DNA from: Rathayibacter sp. VKM Ac-2804
Lineage (GTDB): Bacteria; Actinomycetota; Actinomycetes; Actinomycetales; Microbacteriaceae
DNA length: 64,000 bases
Reading direction: 5' to 3'
Assembly (NCBI RefSeq): GCF_009866655.1
Contig: NZ_CP047420.1
Location: 1,984,001 to 2,048,000 of the forward strand
Part shown: positions 40,505 to 49,772 of the stretch, piece by piece
Layout: every line of letters begins with the position of its first letter
Numbering within the stretch: the stretch's first letter is position 1
Notes under the pieces: generated by a model
Told to the model about the DNA's origin: nothing
Database searches by the model: none
Seen by the model: only the letters and a program-made list of their open reading frames with translations
Translations under genes and position numbers: made by a program

Positions 40505-41968
40505 TCAGCGGCGCTTCGAGCCGCCGTCGTCCTTCGCGTCGTCGTCGTCCGAGTCGCCGGAGTCGTCCGACAGGCCGTCGATGTGCCCGATCAGGCCGCG
40601 CAGTCCGGTGACGTAGCCGGCGATCGCGTCGCGCTCGGTGCGGATCTCGTCGAGGCGGGACTCGGCCGTGTTCTGCAGCTCGCGGGTCCGGCGCTCGGCG
40701 TCGGCGATCATCTCGCGGGCGCGGTCGCGGGCGGAGTCGAGCAGCGCGTCCGACTCGTCCTGCGCCTCGCGGCGCAGACGCGTGACGTCGTCGAGGGCGT
40801 CGCTGCGGAGCGCGTCGGCCTCGAGCCGCTTGTCGTTCGCGCGGCGGATCGCGTCGGCGAGCTGGAGGTTCGACTCGTCGAGGTAGCGCTGCGTCTGCGC
40901 GACCGCCTCCTGGTGGCGGAGCAGGTAGTCGCGGTCCGCCTCCTCGCGGCGGGCGGCGAGCTCGACGACGAGGTCGATCCGGGCCTGCTCGACCTCGCGC
41001 GAGAGCGCGGCGGCCTCGTCGGACGCAGCGGAGCGCAGCGCGGCGAGCTCGGCGTCGAGGAGGGCGACGGCCTCCGCCCGGTCGCGGGCGAGCTCGGTGC
41101 GCAGATCGGCGAGCTCGCGGGCTCCCTCGGCGCGGCCGGTGGCGAGCTCCGCGGCCAGGTCGGCGCGGCCGGAGAGGATCTCGGCCTCGAGGTCGGCGCG
41201 GGCGGCCAGCACCTCGGCCTCGACGGCGGCGCGCGCCTCGGCGACCTCGGCGGTCACCGCGGCGCGCAGGCGGTCGACCTCGGAGGCGACCTCGGCGCGC
41301 AGCAGCTCGTTGCTCTGCGCCAGGCGGGCGGCCTCGGCGCGGGCGACCTCGACCTCGCGGGCGGCGACGGCGCGCATCTCCGCGGCCTCGCGGCCCGCCT
41401 CCGAGCGGATGGCGGCGGCCTCGCGCTTGGCGGTCGCGCGGGTCTCGGCGGCCTCGGTGGCGACGGTGCCGCGGATGGCGGCGGCCTCGCGGACGGCGTC
41501 CTGCGTCATCACATCGCGGTCGTCGGCGGCCTTGCCGAGCGTCGCGGCGGCCTGGGCCTCCGACTCCTCGCGGGTGCGGTCGGCGCGGCGGCGGGCCTCC
41601 GTGACGAGGCGCTCGGCCTCGTCGCGGGCGTCCTTCAGCAGTCCGTCGCGGTCGTCGCGGGTGGAGCGGCGCAGCGCGGAGGCGTCGTTCTCGGCCTGCG
41701 CGATGATGCGCTCCGACTGCTCCTCCGCCACGCGCAGGGTGTGCTCGAGCTTCGCGCCGAGGCCCGCGTAGGTGGGCGCGCCGACCTGCTGCAGCTCCTT
41801 CTCCAGCCCGTCGATGCGGGAGGCGAGGCGCTTGGACTCGCGACCGCTCTCGGCGGCCTGGGTGTTGGCGTGGATGAGCTCGCGGCGCAGACCCTGGATC
41901 GCCTTATCGACCTCGTCCCGGTCGTAACCACGGAACACCTGGGTGAATTCGGCCTCGTCGCTTGCCAC
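40505..41968 (-). CDS. DivIVA-type coiled-coil protein (Scy/FilP-like)
   Basis: The 487-residue protein starts with a DivIVA N-terminal module (EFTQVFRGYDRDEVDKAIQG, about residues 7-26) and is then one long Ala/Glu/Arg coiled coil to about residue 455, followed by an acidic Asp/Ser tail (DDSGDSDDDDAKDDGG). Polar scaffold proteins such as Scy and FilP in Streptomyces have this structure and organise apical growth. Two convergent proteins with DivIVA modules (here and 36267) lie within 5 kb. Confidence 0.8.
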   Translation of the reverse strand: MASDEAEFTQVFRGYDRDEVDKAIQGLRRELIHANTQAAESGRESKRLASRIDGLEKELQQVGAPTYAGLGAKLEHTLRVAEEQSERIIAQAENDASALRRSTRDDRDGLLKDARDEAERLVTEARRRADRTREESEAQAAATLGKAADDRDVMTQDAVREAAAIRGTVATEAAETRATAKREAAAIRSEAGREAAEMRAVAAREVEVARAEAARLAQSNELLRAEVASEVDRLRAAVTAEVAEARAAVEAEVLAARADLEAEILSGRADLAAELATGRAEGARELADLRTELARDRAEAVALLDAELAALRSAASDEAAALSREVEQARIDLVVELAARREEADRDYLLRHQEAVAQTQRYLDESNLQLADAIRRANDKRLEADALRSDALDDVTRLRREAQDESDALLDSARDRAREMIADAERRTRELQNTAESRLDEIRTERDAIAGYVTGLRGLIGHIDGLSDDSGDSDDDDAKDDGGSKRR

Positions 41969-42223
41969 GTCGTCTCCTCCGGAACACGGCCGCGGTGGGG
42001 TCGCGGCACTCCAGGGAGTTTAGTCAGCGGGTGCCTCCGGGCCCGGGCCGACACCCGCACCGCGCGCTCGGCGATCGGGGCTCTCGGCCGATCCCTGGGT
42101 TCGGCGGAAGCCATCCGCTAACCTGGACTGTCTTTGTCTGTTGCCGTCGCGCCCCGGTCCGGCCGTCACCGGAGCCGTCCCGGGCCGTCACCCCCGATCC
42201 GGCAACGCAGGAGGAGTTCTTTC

Positions 42224-44029
42224 GTGCGGTTCGTCTTCGCCATCATCGCCACCGTCATCGCCGCGGCGCTCATCGCGCTCGGCATCGGCCAGCGGACGGT
42301 GTGGGCTCCACCGGAGTCGCTCACCGCGCAGACCGCGCTCGAGTCCGACGCACCGTACGCCGTCATCGACGGCAGCACGCTCGGTGCCAACCCGGGTCGG
42401 CAGACGATCACCGTCGAGGGCGAGGGCGACCTCGTGATGGCGTACGCGCCGACGACCGACGTGATGGGCTGGGTCGGCGGCTCCGACTACGACCGCATCG
42501 ACTACGCGACGAGCGAGGACGGCGCCGACTCCCTGCGCGCCGAGCAGGAGACCGGGACGGCGCCGGCCCTCGCGTCCGACGTCGCCGACGCGGACGCCGC
42601 CGTCGTCGATCCCCGCGGCTCCGACCTCTGGCTCGAGCAGTTCGAGGGCTCCGGCAGCATCACCGTCGCGCTCGACCTGCCCGAGGACGTCTCGCTCCTC
42701 GTCGCGACCGACGGGACCGCGCCGGCCGCGAGCGACATCCGCGTGAGCTGGCCGGTCGACACGGCCACGCCGTGGGCCGGGCCGCTGCTGGCCGGCGGCG
42801 CCCTCTTCCTCCTGATCGGCCTCGTCCTCTACATCTGGGCGTTCCTGCACCTGCGCCGCCAGCACGGCCCCCGGCGCAAGGGCCCGCAGGGCAAGGTCCC
42901 GCGCGGCGCCCGCCTGCCCCGGGCCCGCGCCGGCATCCAGTCCTCGATCGCCTCGGACCGGCCGTCGCGCCGACGCCGGCTCCTCGTGCTCCCGATCGCA
43001 CTGGGCGTGACCCTGCTGCTCGCCGGCTGCAGCTCCGACTACTGGCCCGATCTCGCTGCGGGCGCGTCCGAGACGCCGACCGCCTCGGCCACCGCGACCG
43101 CGGGTGCCGAGCCCGTCGCGGCCGAGCCCACTCCGGTGGTGACCACGCAGCAGGCCGAGGCGATCGTGGCCTCGGTGTCCGAGGTCGCCGCCGCGGCCGA
43201 CGCGGCCCGCGACGCGAACATCCTCGCCGAGCGCTTCCAGGGCGAGGCGCTCACCGAGCGCACCACCAATTACGAGGTCCTCACCAAGGGCGGCACGATC
43301 GACGCGCCCCAGGCGATCCCGGCGTCCCCGGTGAGCCTCGTGCTGCCGCAGGACACCGACAGCTGGCCGCGGCTGGTCACGGCCGTCGTGCAGAACACCG
43401 CCGACGCGACCCAGGCGCCGATCGCGCTGATGATGAGCCAGGCCAGCCCGCGCGTCGACTACAAGGTCGACTACGCGATCTCGCTCGAGGCCAACGCGCG
43501 GATCCCCGACGTCGCCCCGGTCACCGTCGGCACCTCGATCGTCGCCCCCGACTCGAAGCTGATGACCCTGGCGCCGGAGAACGTCGGCACGGCGTACGCC
43601 GACATCCTCGCGAACGGCGACGCCAGCCAGTACGCCGGCACCTTCTCGGGCGACGGCGACACCCTGCGCGGCCAGGTGGGCGTCGACAAGAAGAACGCGG
43701 ATCGCGCGGCCCTGCCGGACACCGCGTCGATCGAGTTCACCAACGCGGCCGGCACCTCGCCCACCATCGCCCTCGCGACGAACGACTCGGGCGCGCTGGT
43801 CGCCGCGAGCATCGCCGAGACCGCGACGGTCCGCCCGACCGCCGAGGGCTCGACCGTCTCGACGTCCGGCGCCTCGCAGACCCTGCTCGGCATCGACAAG
43901 TCGACCACGGGCATCGCGACCACCTACGGTTATCAGTTGCTGTTCTACGTACCGCCCGTCGGATCGGAGGAGAAGATCGTCATGCTCGGATGGAGCCAAG
44001 GACTCGTCTCGGTGGTGCAGCTGCCGTGA
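42224..44029 (+). CDS. Membrane protein with two TM segments and large exported domain
   Basis: I start the 601-residue product at GTG 42224, nine bases after AGGAGGAG, immediately before a TM (FVFAIIATVIAAALIALGIG). The next 180 residues form an exported beta-rich domain, a second TM lies at about residues 186-206 (LLAGGALFLLIGLVLYIWAF), then a basic loop and a third hydrophobic stretch with a lipobox-like LLAGC (about residue 266), followed by a large Ser/Thr/Ala-rich extracellular domain. The architecture looks like two fused exported modules. It overlaps the thioredoxin-like gene by four bases (GTGA). No family recognised. Confidence 0.65.
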   Translation: MRFVFAIIATVIAAALIALGIGQRTVWAPPESLTAQTALESDAPYAVIDGSTLGANPGRQTITVEGEGDLVMAYAPTTDVMGWVGGSDYDRIDYATSEDGADSLRAEQETGTAPALASDVADADAAVVDPRGSDLWLEQFEGSGSITVALDLPEDVSLLVATDGTAPAASDIRVSWPVDTATPWAGPLLAGGALFLLIGLVLYIWAFLHLRRQHGPRRKGPQGKVPRGARLPRARAGIQSSIASDRPSRRRRLLVLPIALGVTLLLAGCSSDYWPDLAAGASETPTASATATAGAEPVAAEPTPVVTTQQAEAIVASVSEVAAAADAARDANILAERFQGEALTERTTNYEVLTKGGTIDAPQAIPASPVSLVLPQDTDSWPRLVTAVVQNTADATQAPIALMMSQASPRVDYKVDYAISLEANARIPDVAPVTVGTSIVAPDSKLMTLAPENVGTAYADILANGDASQYAGTFSGDGDTLRGQVGVDKKNADRAALPDTASIEFTNAAGTSPTIALATNDSGALVAASIAETATVRPTAEGSTVSTSGASQTLLGIDKSTTGIATTYGYQLLFYVPPVGSEEKIVMLGWSQGLVSVVQLP

Positions 44030-44994
44030 GCACCCCCCTGCCCCCGCTGCCCGGAAACCTCCGCGGCGCCGTCGACCTGTCCACCCTCGTCAACCGGCGC
44101 ACCCCGCCGTCAGCGCCCGCCGCAGCGGCCGGCGGTGCGGACGCACCCCAGGGGCCGCCCGTCACCAACCCGCTGCTGCTGTCGGCCGGCGACGCCGAGT
44201 TCGACCAGGTCGTCCAGCTGTCCTCGCGCGTCCCCGTGATCGTGGACCTGCGCGGCTCGTGGTCCGACCAGAGCCTGAGCATGACCGCTCTGCTCGAGAA
44301 GGTCGTCATCTCCTACGCGGGCGCGCTCGTGCTGGTCGGAGTCGACGTCGAGTCGAGCCCGCAGCTCGCGCAGGCCTTCCAGGTGCAGTCGGTCCCGACG
44401 ATCGCCGCCGTCATCGCCGGCCGCCCGGTGCCGATGTTCAACGGCCTGATCACCGAGGAGCAGCTGCGCGACCTGCTCGAGCAGGTGCTGCAGCTCGCCG
44501 CGCAGCAGGGCGTCACCGGCACCGTCCCGGTCGACCCGGCCGCCGGTGCCGAGCCGGGCGCCGAGCCCGCGCCGGAGCCGCTGCCCCCGCACCACCAGGA
44601 GGCGTACGACGCGATCGACCGCGGCGACTACTCCGCCGCGATCACCGAGTACGAGACCGCCATCGCGCAGAACCCGCGCGACGACCTCGCCGTCGCCGGA
44701 CTCGCCCAGGTCAGGCTGCTCCAGCGCCTGCAGGGGCGCACCCTCGACGACATCCGCTCGACCGCGGCCGCCGAGCCCGCGAACCTCGACGCGCAGCTCG
44801 CCGTCGCCGACCTCGACGTCTCCGGCGGACACGTGGAGGACGCCTTCGACCGCCTCCTCTCGATGTACCCGCGCCTCGAAGCCGACGGCAAGGCGAGCGT
44901 CCGCGCCCGCCTGCTCGAGCTCTTCGAGATCGTCGGCACGACCGACCCGCGCGTGAACAAGGCGCGGGCGCGCCTGACGGGGCTGCTGTACTGA
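44026..44994 (+). CDS. Thioredoxin-fold/TPR protein (CnoX/YbbN-like)
   Basis: Residues about 50-160 form a thioredoxin fold (VIVDLRGSWSDQSLSMTALL, VGVDVESSPQLAQAFQVQSV, PTIAAVIAGRPVPMFNG with the cis-Pro), but the redox CxxC is replaced by RGSWSDQS, so it is not a disulfide enzyme. Residues about 190-320 form TPR-like helices (HHQEAYDAIDRGDYSAAITE). E. coli CnoX has this domain order and acts as a chaperone. The 322-residue length is typical. A strong hairpin terminator follows directly. Confidence 0.8.
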   Translation: MSTPLPPLPGNLRGAVDLSTLVNRRTPPSAPAAAAGGADAPQGPPVTNPLLLSAGDAEFDQVVQLSSRVPVIVDLRGSWSDQSLSMTALLEKVVISYAGALVLVGVDVESSPQLAQAFQVQSVPTIAAVIAGRPVPMFNGLITEEQLRDLLEQVLQLAAQQGVTGTVPVDPAAGAEPGAEPAPEPLPPHHQEAYDAIDRGDYSAAITEYETAIAQNPRDDLAVAGLAQVRLLQRLQGRTLDDIRSTAAAEPANLDAQLAVADLDVSGGHVEDAFDRLLSMYPRLEADGKASVRARLLELFEIVGTTDPRVNKARARLTGLLY

Positions 44995-44997
44995 AGT

Positions 44998-45025
44998 GCG
45001 GGAGGAGCGCGAGCGCTCCTCCCGC
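44998..45025 (+). terminator. Strong terminator hairpin
   Basis: GCGGGAGGAGCGC and GCGCTCCTCCCGC form a perfect 13-pair stem with a two-base spacer (44998-45010 and 45013-45025), beginning three bases after the TPR gene's stop. Confidence 0.8.
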
Positions 45026-45217
45026 CGCGGTCGGCCGGTCGCAGGGTCGCGGACCGCAGAGCGTCCTGCGTCCGACTCGCGAGGAACGCCGGCACGCGGG
45101 TCTCGGTGATCGCCTTCGGGGACTCGGGTGGTTCGGAGGCGGTGGGCTCGGGAGTCGCTGTCCCTCGGCGCAACTGCTGGCATGCCGACTCGGGCCCGCT
45201 GCGACGTCGCGCCCCCT

Positions 45218-45412
45218 TGCTGGACGAGTGGCCCCGGAGAGGCGCATCGAGACCACCTCCTCTGTCCGGGCGAGGGCGATCGACTCGGCGAGACCCGGGG
45301 CTGAACGGGCCGCCGTGCGAGCTGCTCCACCCGCGAGGGGCTCCGCGTCGGAGGTCGCGTCCTGAGCTCTCTCGCTGGGCGGGTGCCCCGGAGGGGCGCT
45401 TCGAGATGCGCC
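45218..45412. repeat. Two degenerate REP-like repeats (family 3 relatives)
   Basis: TGCTGGACGAGTGGCCCCGG...ATCGAGACCAC at 45218-45256 and CGCTGGGCGGGTGCCCCGGA...TTCGAGATGCGCC at 45373-45412 resemble the repeats at 10011 and 10120. They lie in a 430-bp gap (45026-45454) where I see no gene. Confidence 0.55.
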
Positions 45413-45454
45413 TTCGATCGGGGTGGAGGCCGTCCTCTGCGGGGAACGGAGGGT

Positions 45455-46330
45455 CTAGACGGCCGCACCGCGGGTCTGTCCCGGCGCGGGGGACTCCGCG
45501 GCGAGCAGGGCGGAGAGGCGGGTCGCGTCGGGGGAGCCGGGGGCGGCGGAGTAGAGGACGAGGCGCAGGGTGGAGGCGGCGGGGCGGAGGACGTCGCCGT
45601 CGAGGGTCATCGTGCCGGCCGACGGGTGCTCGAGCCGCTTGGTGGCACCCCGGTACTCGACGGGACGGGCGGTCCGCCAGCGCTGCGCGAAATCGGTGCT
45701 GCGCGACAGGAGGTCCTGCACGAGCTCCTCGAGCTCGGCGTCCTCGCGATGCTCGACCGAGGCGACGCGCAGATCGCCGACGAGGGCGTCCCGGTACTGC
45801 TCGCGCTGCTCCGCATCCACCCACACCGGCGACGTGTCGCGGGTGAACTCGAACCAGACCTGATTGCTTCCGCGTCCGGGCAGCTCCATCGGATCGCCCA
45901 TCAGCGCGGACCACGCGGAGTTCCACTCGAGCAGCCACCAGTCGGCGGCGTACACGGCGACGGGCAGCTGCGGCAGGCGGTCGACCAGCCGCTGGACCCT
46001 CGGCGGGACCGAGCGATCGACCGCTGACGCCGGCGCGGCCAGGCCGGCGGCGCGGTACAGGACGGCCGACTCGGAAGAGCCGAGCCGCAGGGCGCGCACG
46101 AGGGCGGCGACCACCGTGGGCGAGGGGCTCGAGGACCGGCCCTGCTCGAGCTGCACGAGGTAGTCGACGGAGATGCCCGCGAGGGCCGCCAGCTCCTCGC
46201 GGCGCAGACCCGGCGACCGGCGCGAGCGCTCGGCCGGCGCGCGGGCGCCGGGTGCGCTGCGGTCCCGCCACTCGCGCAGCAGCGCGGAGAAGCCCGCCGA
46301 GCGGTCCCGCTCCTGCTGCTCGATCGTCAT
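45455..46330 (-). CDS. XRE-family regulator with MmyB-like ligand domain
   Basis: The 291-residue protein has an N-terminal helix-turn-helix (RRSPGLRREELAALAGISVD, then YLVQLEQGRSSSPSPTVVAA, about residues 35-78) and a C-terminal MmyB-like domain (VPPRVQRLVDRLPQLPVAVY, AADWWLLEWNSAWSALMGDP, FEFTRDTSPVWVD), thought to bind a lipid-like ligand. Such regulators typically control a divergent SDR or oxidoreductase gene, and here an SDR gene is divergent 105 bases away. Start at ATG 46330 keeps the family N-terminus. Confidence 0.88.
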   Translation of the reverse strand: MTIEQQERDRSAGFSALLREWRDRSAPGARAPAERSRRSPGLRREELAALAGISVDYLVQLEQGRSSSPSPTVVAALVRALRLGSSESAVLYRAAGLAAPASAVDRSVPPRVQRLVDRLPQLPVAVYAADWWLLEWNSAWSALMGDPMELPGRGSNQVWFEFTRDTSPVWVDAEQREQYRDALVGDLRVASVEHREDAELEELVQDLLSRSTDFAQRWRTARPVEYRGATKRLEHPSAGTMTLDGDVLRPAASTLRLVLYSAAPGSPDATRLSALLAAESPAPGQTRGAAV

Positions 46331-46434
46331 GCTCCCAGTCAACCGCACGGGCGGAGTCCGCGAGGGTGGTGCCGGCGGTCCCAGGGTCGAGCGTCGCCTT
46401 CCTCGCTGCGTCGCGACGGAGGAGCGTGGACGGC

Positions 46435-47133
46435 ATGACAGACATCACCCTCATCACCGGAGCGAACAAGGGCATCGGCCGCGAGACGGCCCGCCGACTG
46501 ATCGACGCCGGCCACACCGTCCTCCTCGCCGCCCGCGATCCGGAGCGGGGCCGTGCCGCCGCCGGCGAGCTCGGCGGCGTCTTCGTCCCGCTCGACGTCA
46601 CTGACCAGGTCAGCGTCGACGCCGCCGCGGATCTCGTCCGCTCCCAGTACGGGCGCCTCGACGTCCTGATCGACAACGCGGGAGTCACCGGCGCGTTCGC
46701 CCCGCTGGAGGAGGCCTCGCTCGGTGACGTCGAGGCGGTCTTCGCGACGAACGTGCTCGGCGTGATCCGGGTCACCAACGCCTTCGTGCCACTGCTGCGC
46801 CGGTCGGAGAACGCCCGCATCGTCACCGTCTCCTCCGGCGTCGGCTCGTTCCAGGACACGATCGAGCACGACTACTCCGACTGGCGGGTGGTGCCGCCGG
46901 TCTACGCGGTGTCGAAGACGGCTCTGACCATGCTGACGCTGAAGTACGCGGACGCGCTCCCCACGATGCGGGTGAACGCCGCCGACCCGGGCTACACCCG
47001 CACCGATCTCAACGGAGGAGCCGGCCAGCACGACGTCACGGCGGGGACCGACGCGATCGTCCGGCTGGCCACCCTGGCCGCGGACGGACCGACGGGCACC
47101 GTGAGCAACCGGGACGGCGTGCTGCGCTGGTAG
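46435..47133 (+). CDS. Short-chain dehydrogenase/reductase
   Basis: The 232-residue classical SDR has the NAD(P)-binding TGANKGIG (residues 8-15), D in PLDVTDQ, NAG in IDNAGVTGAF (about residue 81), the catalytic Ser in IVTVSSGVG (about residue 135) and Y-x-x-x-K in VYAVSKTAL (about residues 160-164). An Arg at about residue 36 (LAARD) suggests NADPH preference. It is probably the target of the divergent XRE/MmyB regulator; substrate unknown. Confidence 0.9.
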   Translation: MTDITLITGANKGIGRETARRLIDAGHTVLLAARDPERGRAAAGELGGVFVPLDVTDQVSVDAAADLVRSQYGRLDVLIDNAGVTGAFAPLEEASLGDVEAVFATNVLGVIRVTNAFVPLLRRSENARIVTVSSGVGSFQDTIEHDYSDWRVVPPVYAVSKTALTMLTLKYADALPTMRVNAADPGYTRTDLNGGAGQHDVTAGTDAIVRLATLAADGPTGTVSNRDGVLRW

Positions 47134-47179
47134 CGCGACGAGCATCCGCGGGCCGGCAGCGGCGCCCGGCAGGTCGCCC

Positions 47180-47437
47180 TCAGCTGCAGGGGCACCCCTC
47201 GGAGCGGGGAGCGACGATGCTGCGCTGGTGGCCGAGCACCTCGCGGGCCACGGTCGGCAGGCCGAGACCGGACGCGTCCGCCTCGGCGCGCAGCGTGACG
47301 AAGGCGAGGTCGGCGGAGATCCGCAGGCTCGCGCTCAGGAAGCCGACGGCCTGGAGGACGGCCGCCTCCTCGTCCGTGACGTCGGGCAGGGACTCCACCC
47401 AGGCGACGAACACGCCGTCGACGGAATCCTCAGGCAC
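47180..47437 (-). CDS. Short ANTAR-domain-like protein
   Basis: The 85-residue protein has VLQAVGFLSASLRISADLAF and VTLRAEADASGLGLPTVARE (about residues 27-66), the three-helix pattern of ANTAR RNA-binding domains (QAxGxL, hydrophobic, A-x-x-x-LR-x-x-A, G-x-x-L-x-x-VA). ANTAR proteins bind dual hexaloop RNAs to prevent termination. Here no GAF or receiver domain precedes it, so it would be a stand-alone ANTAR module ending in a Cys pair (CPCS). Confidence 0.55.
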   Translation of the reverse strand: MPEDSVDGVFVAWVESLPDVTDEEAAVLQAVGFLSASLRISADLAFVTLRAEADASGLGLPTVAREVLGHQRSIVAPRSEGCPCS

Positions 47438-48029
47438 CGAGTCCGCCGTTCTCGAGGGCTCCGGACGGCTCGTCGGGTGCGATCCGCCGACCGGCGGGTC
47501 GGCGGCGCCGGAGGGCGATCCCGTGAGGAGGGACGGTGCCGCTCGCCCAGCGGCGGCTCGTGGGGGTCGGGGGAGGTGGCTGCATCCCCTCCAGTGTCAC
47601 CGAAGCGGTGACAGAAAGGGAAAGGGCTTGCCGGAAGCGGGTGCGCCGGGCCGGGGCGACGTGCCGGCGCGGCGTGCCGTGCAGCGGCGGGACGTCCCGG
47701 GGCTCGGCTGGAGGTGCGATCCGGCGAGCGGGGTCGATACGACGGTCCACGAGCACCCCCTCCGGCGCATCGATCCTCGTCGGAGCGGGCCGGTCGTGGA
47801 GGTGGCCCATGCTGGTCGTCCTGTCTGCCGGGGTCTGGGGCGTGGTCGGAGTGTCGTCTCGTCGCAGACACGGTAACTTTCTTGTCGGGATCCCCTTCCT
47901 GCTCGGGTGTCCGCTGAGCGCACACCTGAGCGCACACCTCGCGCACGGCGAGGCCGCTCCGGGCGGAGGACATCGCGGATCGGGACGGGCGGGGGGCGGC
48001 GGTGGCGGAGCAGCGCACGAGAGCGCGGC
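47438..48029. other. 590-bp region without convincing gene
   Basis: Frames on both strands are long only because of high GC. Features seen are the dyad at 47595-47613, a duplicated TGAGCGCACACC (about 47913-47936) and no ribosome-binding site before a plausible start until the AraC gene. Confidence 0.45.
47595..47613. promoter_or_regulatory. Inverted repeat TGTCACC-N5-GGTGACA
   Basis: A perfect seven-base dyad with a five-base centre. It lies upstream (relative to the minus strand) of the ANTAR gene and about 420 bases upstream of the AraC gene, and looks like a binding site for a dimeric regulator. Confidence 0.45.
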
Positions 48030-49010
48030 ATGACGACTGATCCGGCGTCCGGCACGGCGCTCGAGGATCGGGGGAGCATCCGCATCGAGGCGGTCGGCGC
48101 CGACCTGGAGCGCGCCTCCGAGGTCCTCGGCGGCTTCTATGCGGGGACGGGCTGGACGGTGCAGTCCACGGAGCAGCCGTTCTCGTTCCGCTACGCGGCA
48201 CTGGGGGACCCGGTGATGACGCTGCGCACCTCGCAGATGCGCGGGTCGACCACCGGCGAGGACCCGGCCGGCGGCGACTACGTCGTGCAGTGGCTGGTCG
48301 AGGGCAGGGCGACGGTCGACGTCCACCGCGACGCGATGCCGATGACCCGCGGGGTCCCGCTGCTGAATCCCGCCCACCGCCCGTTCGTCTTCTCCTACGC
48401 CGACTACGACCAGAAGCTCGTGCACCTGAGCCGACAGCACGTCGACCGCAGCGCACGGGAGCTCGGCTACCGCCGCACCGGCGGTCTCCGCTTCGACCAC
48501 CTGCACCGCCACGGTGCGGCGGCGTCGGCCCAGTGGCACGCCGTGATCGGCGAGATCTCGACGGCCGTCCGCACCGGCCGCGTCACGCCGCTGCTCTGGG
48601 ACCGGCTGACTCGTCGCTCGGCCACCGCGTTCCTCGAGCTGTACCCGCCCGAGGGGGCCGCTCTGCCGGAGGTGCTGCTCGCGCCCCGCAACGGGAGCGT
48701 CCGATCCGCGGTCGAGTTCGTGCACGAGAACGCTCATCTGCCGATCGGACCGATCGAGATCGCCGCGGCCGCGCACCTCAGCGTCCGCGGGCTACAGGTC
48801 GCGTTCCAGCGCCTGCTCGGCACGACGCCGCTGCAGTACGTCCGGGACGTCCGCCTCGACCGGGTGCACGCGGACCTGCGCCTCGGCGACCCGGCGCGCT
48901 CGAGCGTCGCCCTCACGGCGCGCCGCTGGGGCTTCGGGCATCTCGGCCGCTTCTCGGCCGCGTACGCCTCGCGCTTCGGCGAGTACCCGAGCAGCACGCT
49001 CGGCCGCTGA
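48030..49010 (+). CDS. AraC-family transcriptional regulator
   Basis: The 326-residue protein has a C-terminal AraC DNA-binding domain with two helix-turn-helix motifs (IEIAAAAHLSVRGLQVAFQR and LTARRWGFGHLGRFSAAYAS, followed by RFGEYPS; about residues 240-322) and an N-terminal domain like that of AraC_binding-type substrate sensors (VQSTEQPFSFRYAALGD, VQWLVEGRATVDV). The regulated genes are not clear: no divergent gene is close, and the downstream genes are convergent. Confidence 0.88.
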   Translation: MTTDPASGTALEDRGSIRIEAVGADLERASEVLGGFYAGTGWTVQSTEQPFSFRYAALGDPVMTLRTSQMRGSTTGEDPAGGDYVVQWLVEGRATVDVHRDAMPMTRGVPLLNPAHRPFVFSYADYDQKLVHLSRQHVDRSARELGYRRTGGLRFDHLHRHGAAASAQWHAVIGEISTAVRTGRVTPLLWDRLTRRSATAFLELYPPEGAALPEVLLAPRNGSVRSAVEFVHENAHLPIGPIEIAAAAHLSVRGLQVAFQRLLGTTPLQYVRDVRLDRVHADLRLGDPARSSVALTARRWGFGHLGRFSAAYASRFGEYPSSTLGR

Positions 49011-49046
49011 AGCGGCGCGCGGGGGACGGCGGCGCCGAGCAGCGCA

Positions 49047-49772
49047 TCACTCGTCGCCGCCCGTCTCGGCGTGCGGGGCGCCGACCGCCTTCGACTCCGG
49101 GGAGCCGCGCTCGCGGAGGTAGACCGAGAGCGCCGCCATGCTGCCCACCGCGAGGAACTCGGACTGCCAGTTCTGCAGTGTGCGGCTCCAGAAGTCGGCG
49201 GAGGCGAGGTACTCGCCCCAGGAGACCGGCGCCGACAGGTCCAGGAGCTGCTGCTCGTCGTAGGCGACGTGCCCGGCGACCGACTGCGCGAGCCAGGAGC
49301 CGGCGAAGACCGCCCCCATCACGATCAGCAGGGAGTGCGCGTAGAGCCGGCGCCGGAGGCCGCCGGGGAGCTTCGCGGGCCGCGGGGAGGACTCCTCGGC
49401 CCACGGCCCCATGCGCTGCTCCTGCTCCGTGGCGCGGCCCGCCTCGCCGGGTGCCTTCGACTCCGAGGAGCCGCGCTGCACGAACCAGACCGTCGCCGCG
49501 ATGTAGAGGAAGAACTGCAGGTACTCCGACTGCCAGTTCTCGGCGATGTCGGCGACGAAGGTCGACGACGTGAGGTAGCGCGCGTACGTCACCGGCTCGA
49601 GCCCGGCGACGCGGAGGTCGTCGAGGTAGACGAGGAACCCGGCGGCCGGCTGGCCGGCCAGCGACAGCACGAAGAGTCCGCCGAAGACGAGGGTCAGCGA
49701 GTTCTCGCGCAGGAAGCCACGACCGGCGCCGGCGTGCCGCTCGGAACCGAGCGCCCGGGTCACGGCGCTCAT
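49047..49772 (-). CDS. DUF6766 family membrane protein
   Basis: The 241-residue protein has four hydrophobic segments arranged as two similar halves. The repeated signature is ENWQSEYLQFFLYIAATVWF with QRGSSESKAPG in the first half and QNWQSEFLAVGSMAALSVYL with ERGSPESKAVG in the second, so it arose by internal duplication. This matches DUF6766, a family without known function. It is the last gene of a short minus-strand operon and overlaps the 28-residue gene by four bases. Confidence 0.75.
   Translation of the reverse strand: MSAVTRALGSERHAGAGRGFLRENSLTLVFGGLFVLSLAGQPAAGFLVYLDDLRVAGLEPVTYARYLTSSTFVADIAENWQSEYLQFFLYIAATVWFVQRGSSESKAPGEAGRATEQEQRMGPWAEESSPRPAKLPGGLRRRLYAHSLLIVMGAVFAGSWLAQSVAGHVAYDEQQLLDLSAPVSWGEYLASADFWSRTLQNWQSEFLAVGSMAALSVYLRERGSPESKAVGAPHAETGGDE

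Noticed and set aside
41962..44026. Long plus-strand frame continuous with the thioredoxin-like gene
   Set aside because: Upstream part is Arg/Pro-rich and is the out-of-frame shadow of the membrane-protein gene at 42224.
47335..48776. Long minus-strand frames over the gap and the AraC gene
   Set aside because: Frequent Arg/Pro runs and complete overlap with the AraC gene; no ribosome-binding site.
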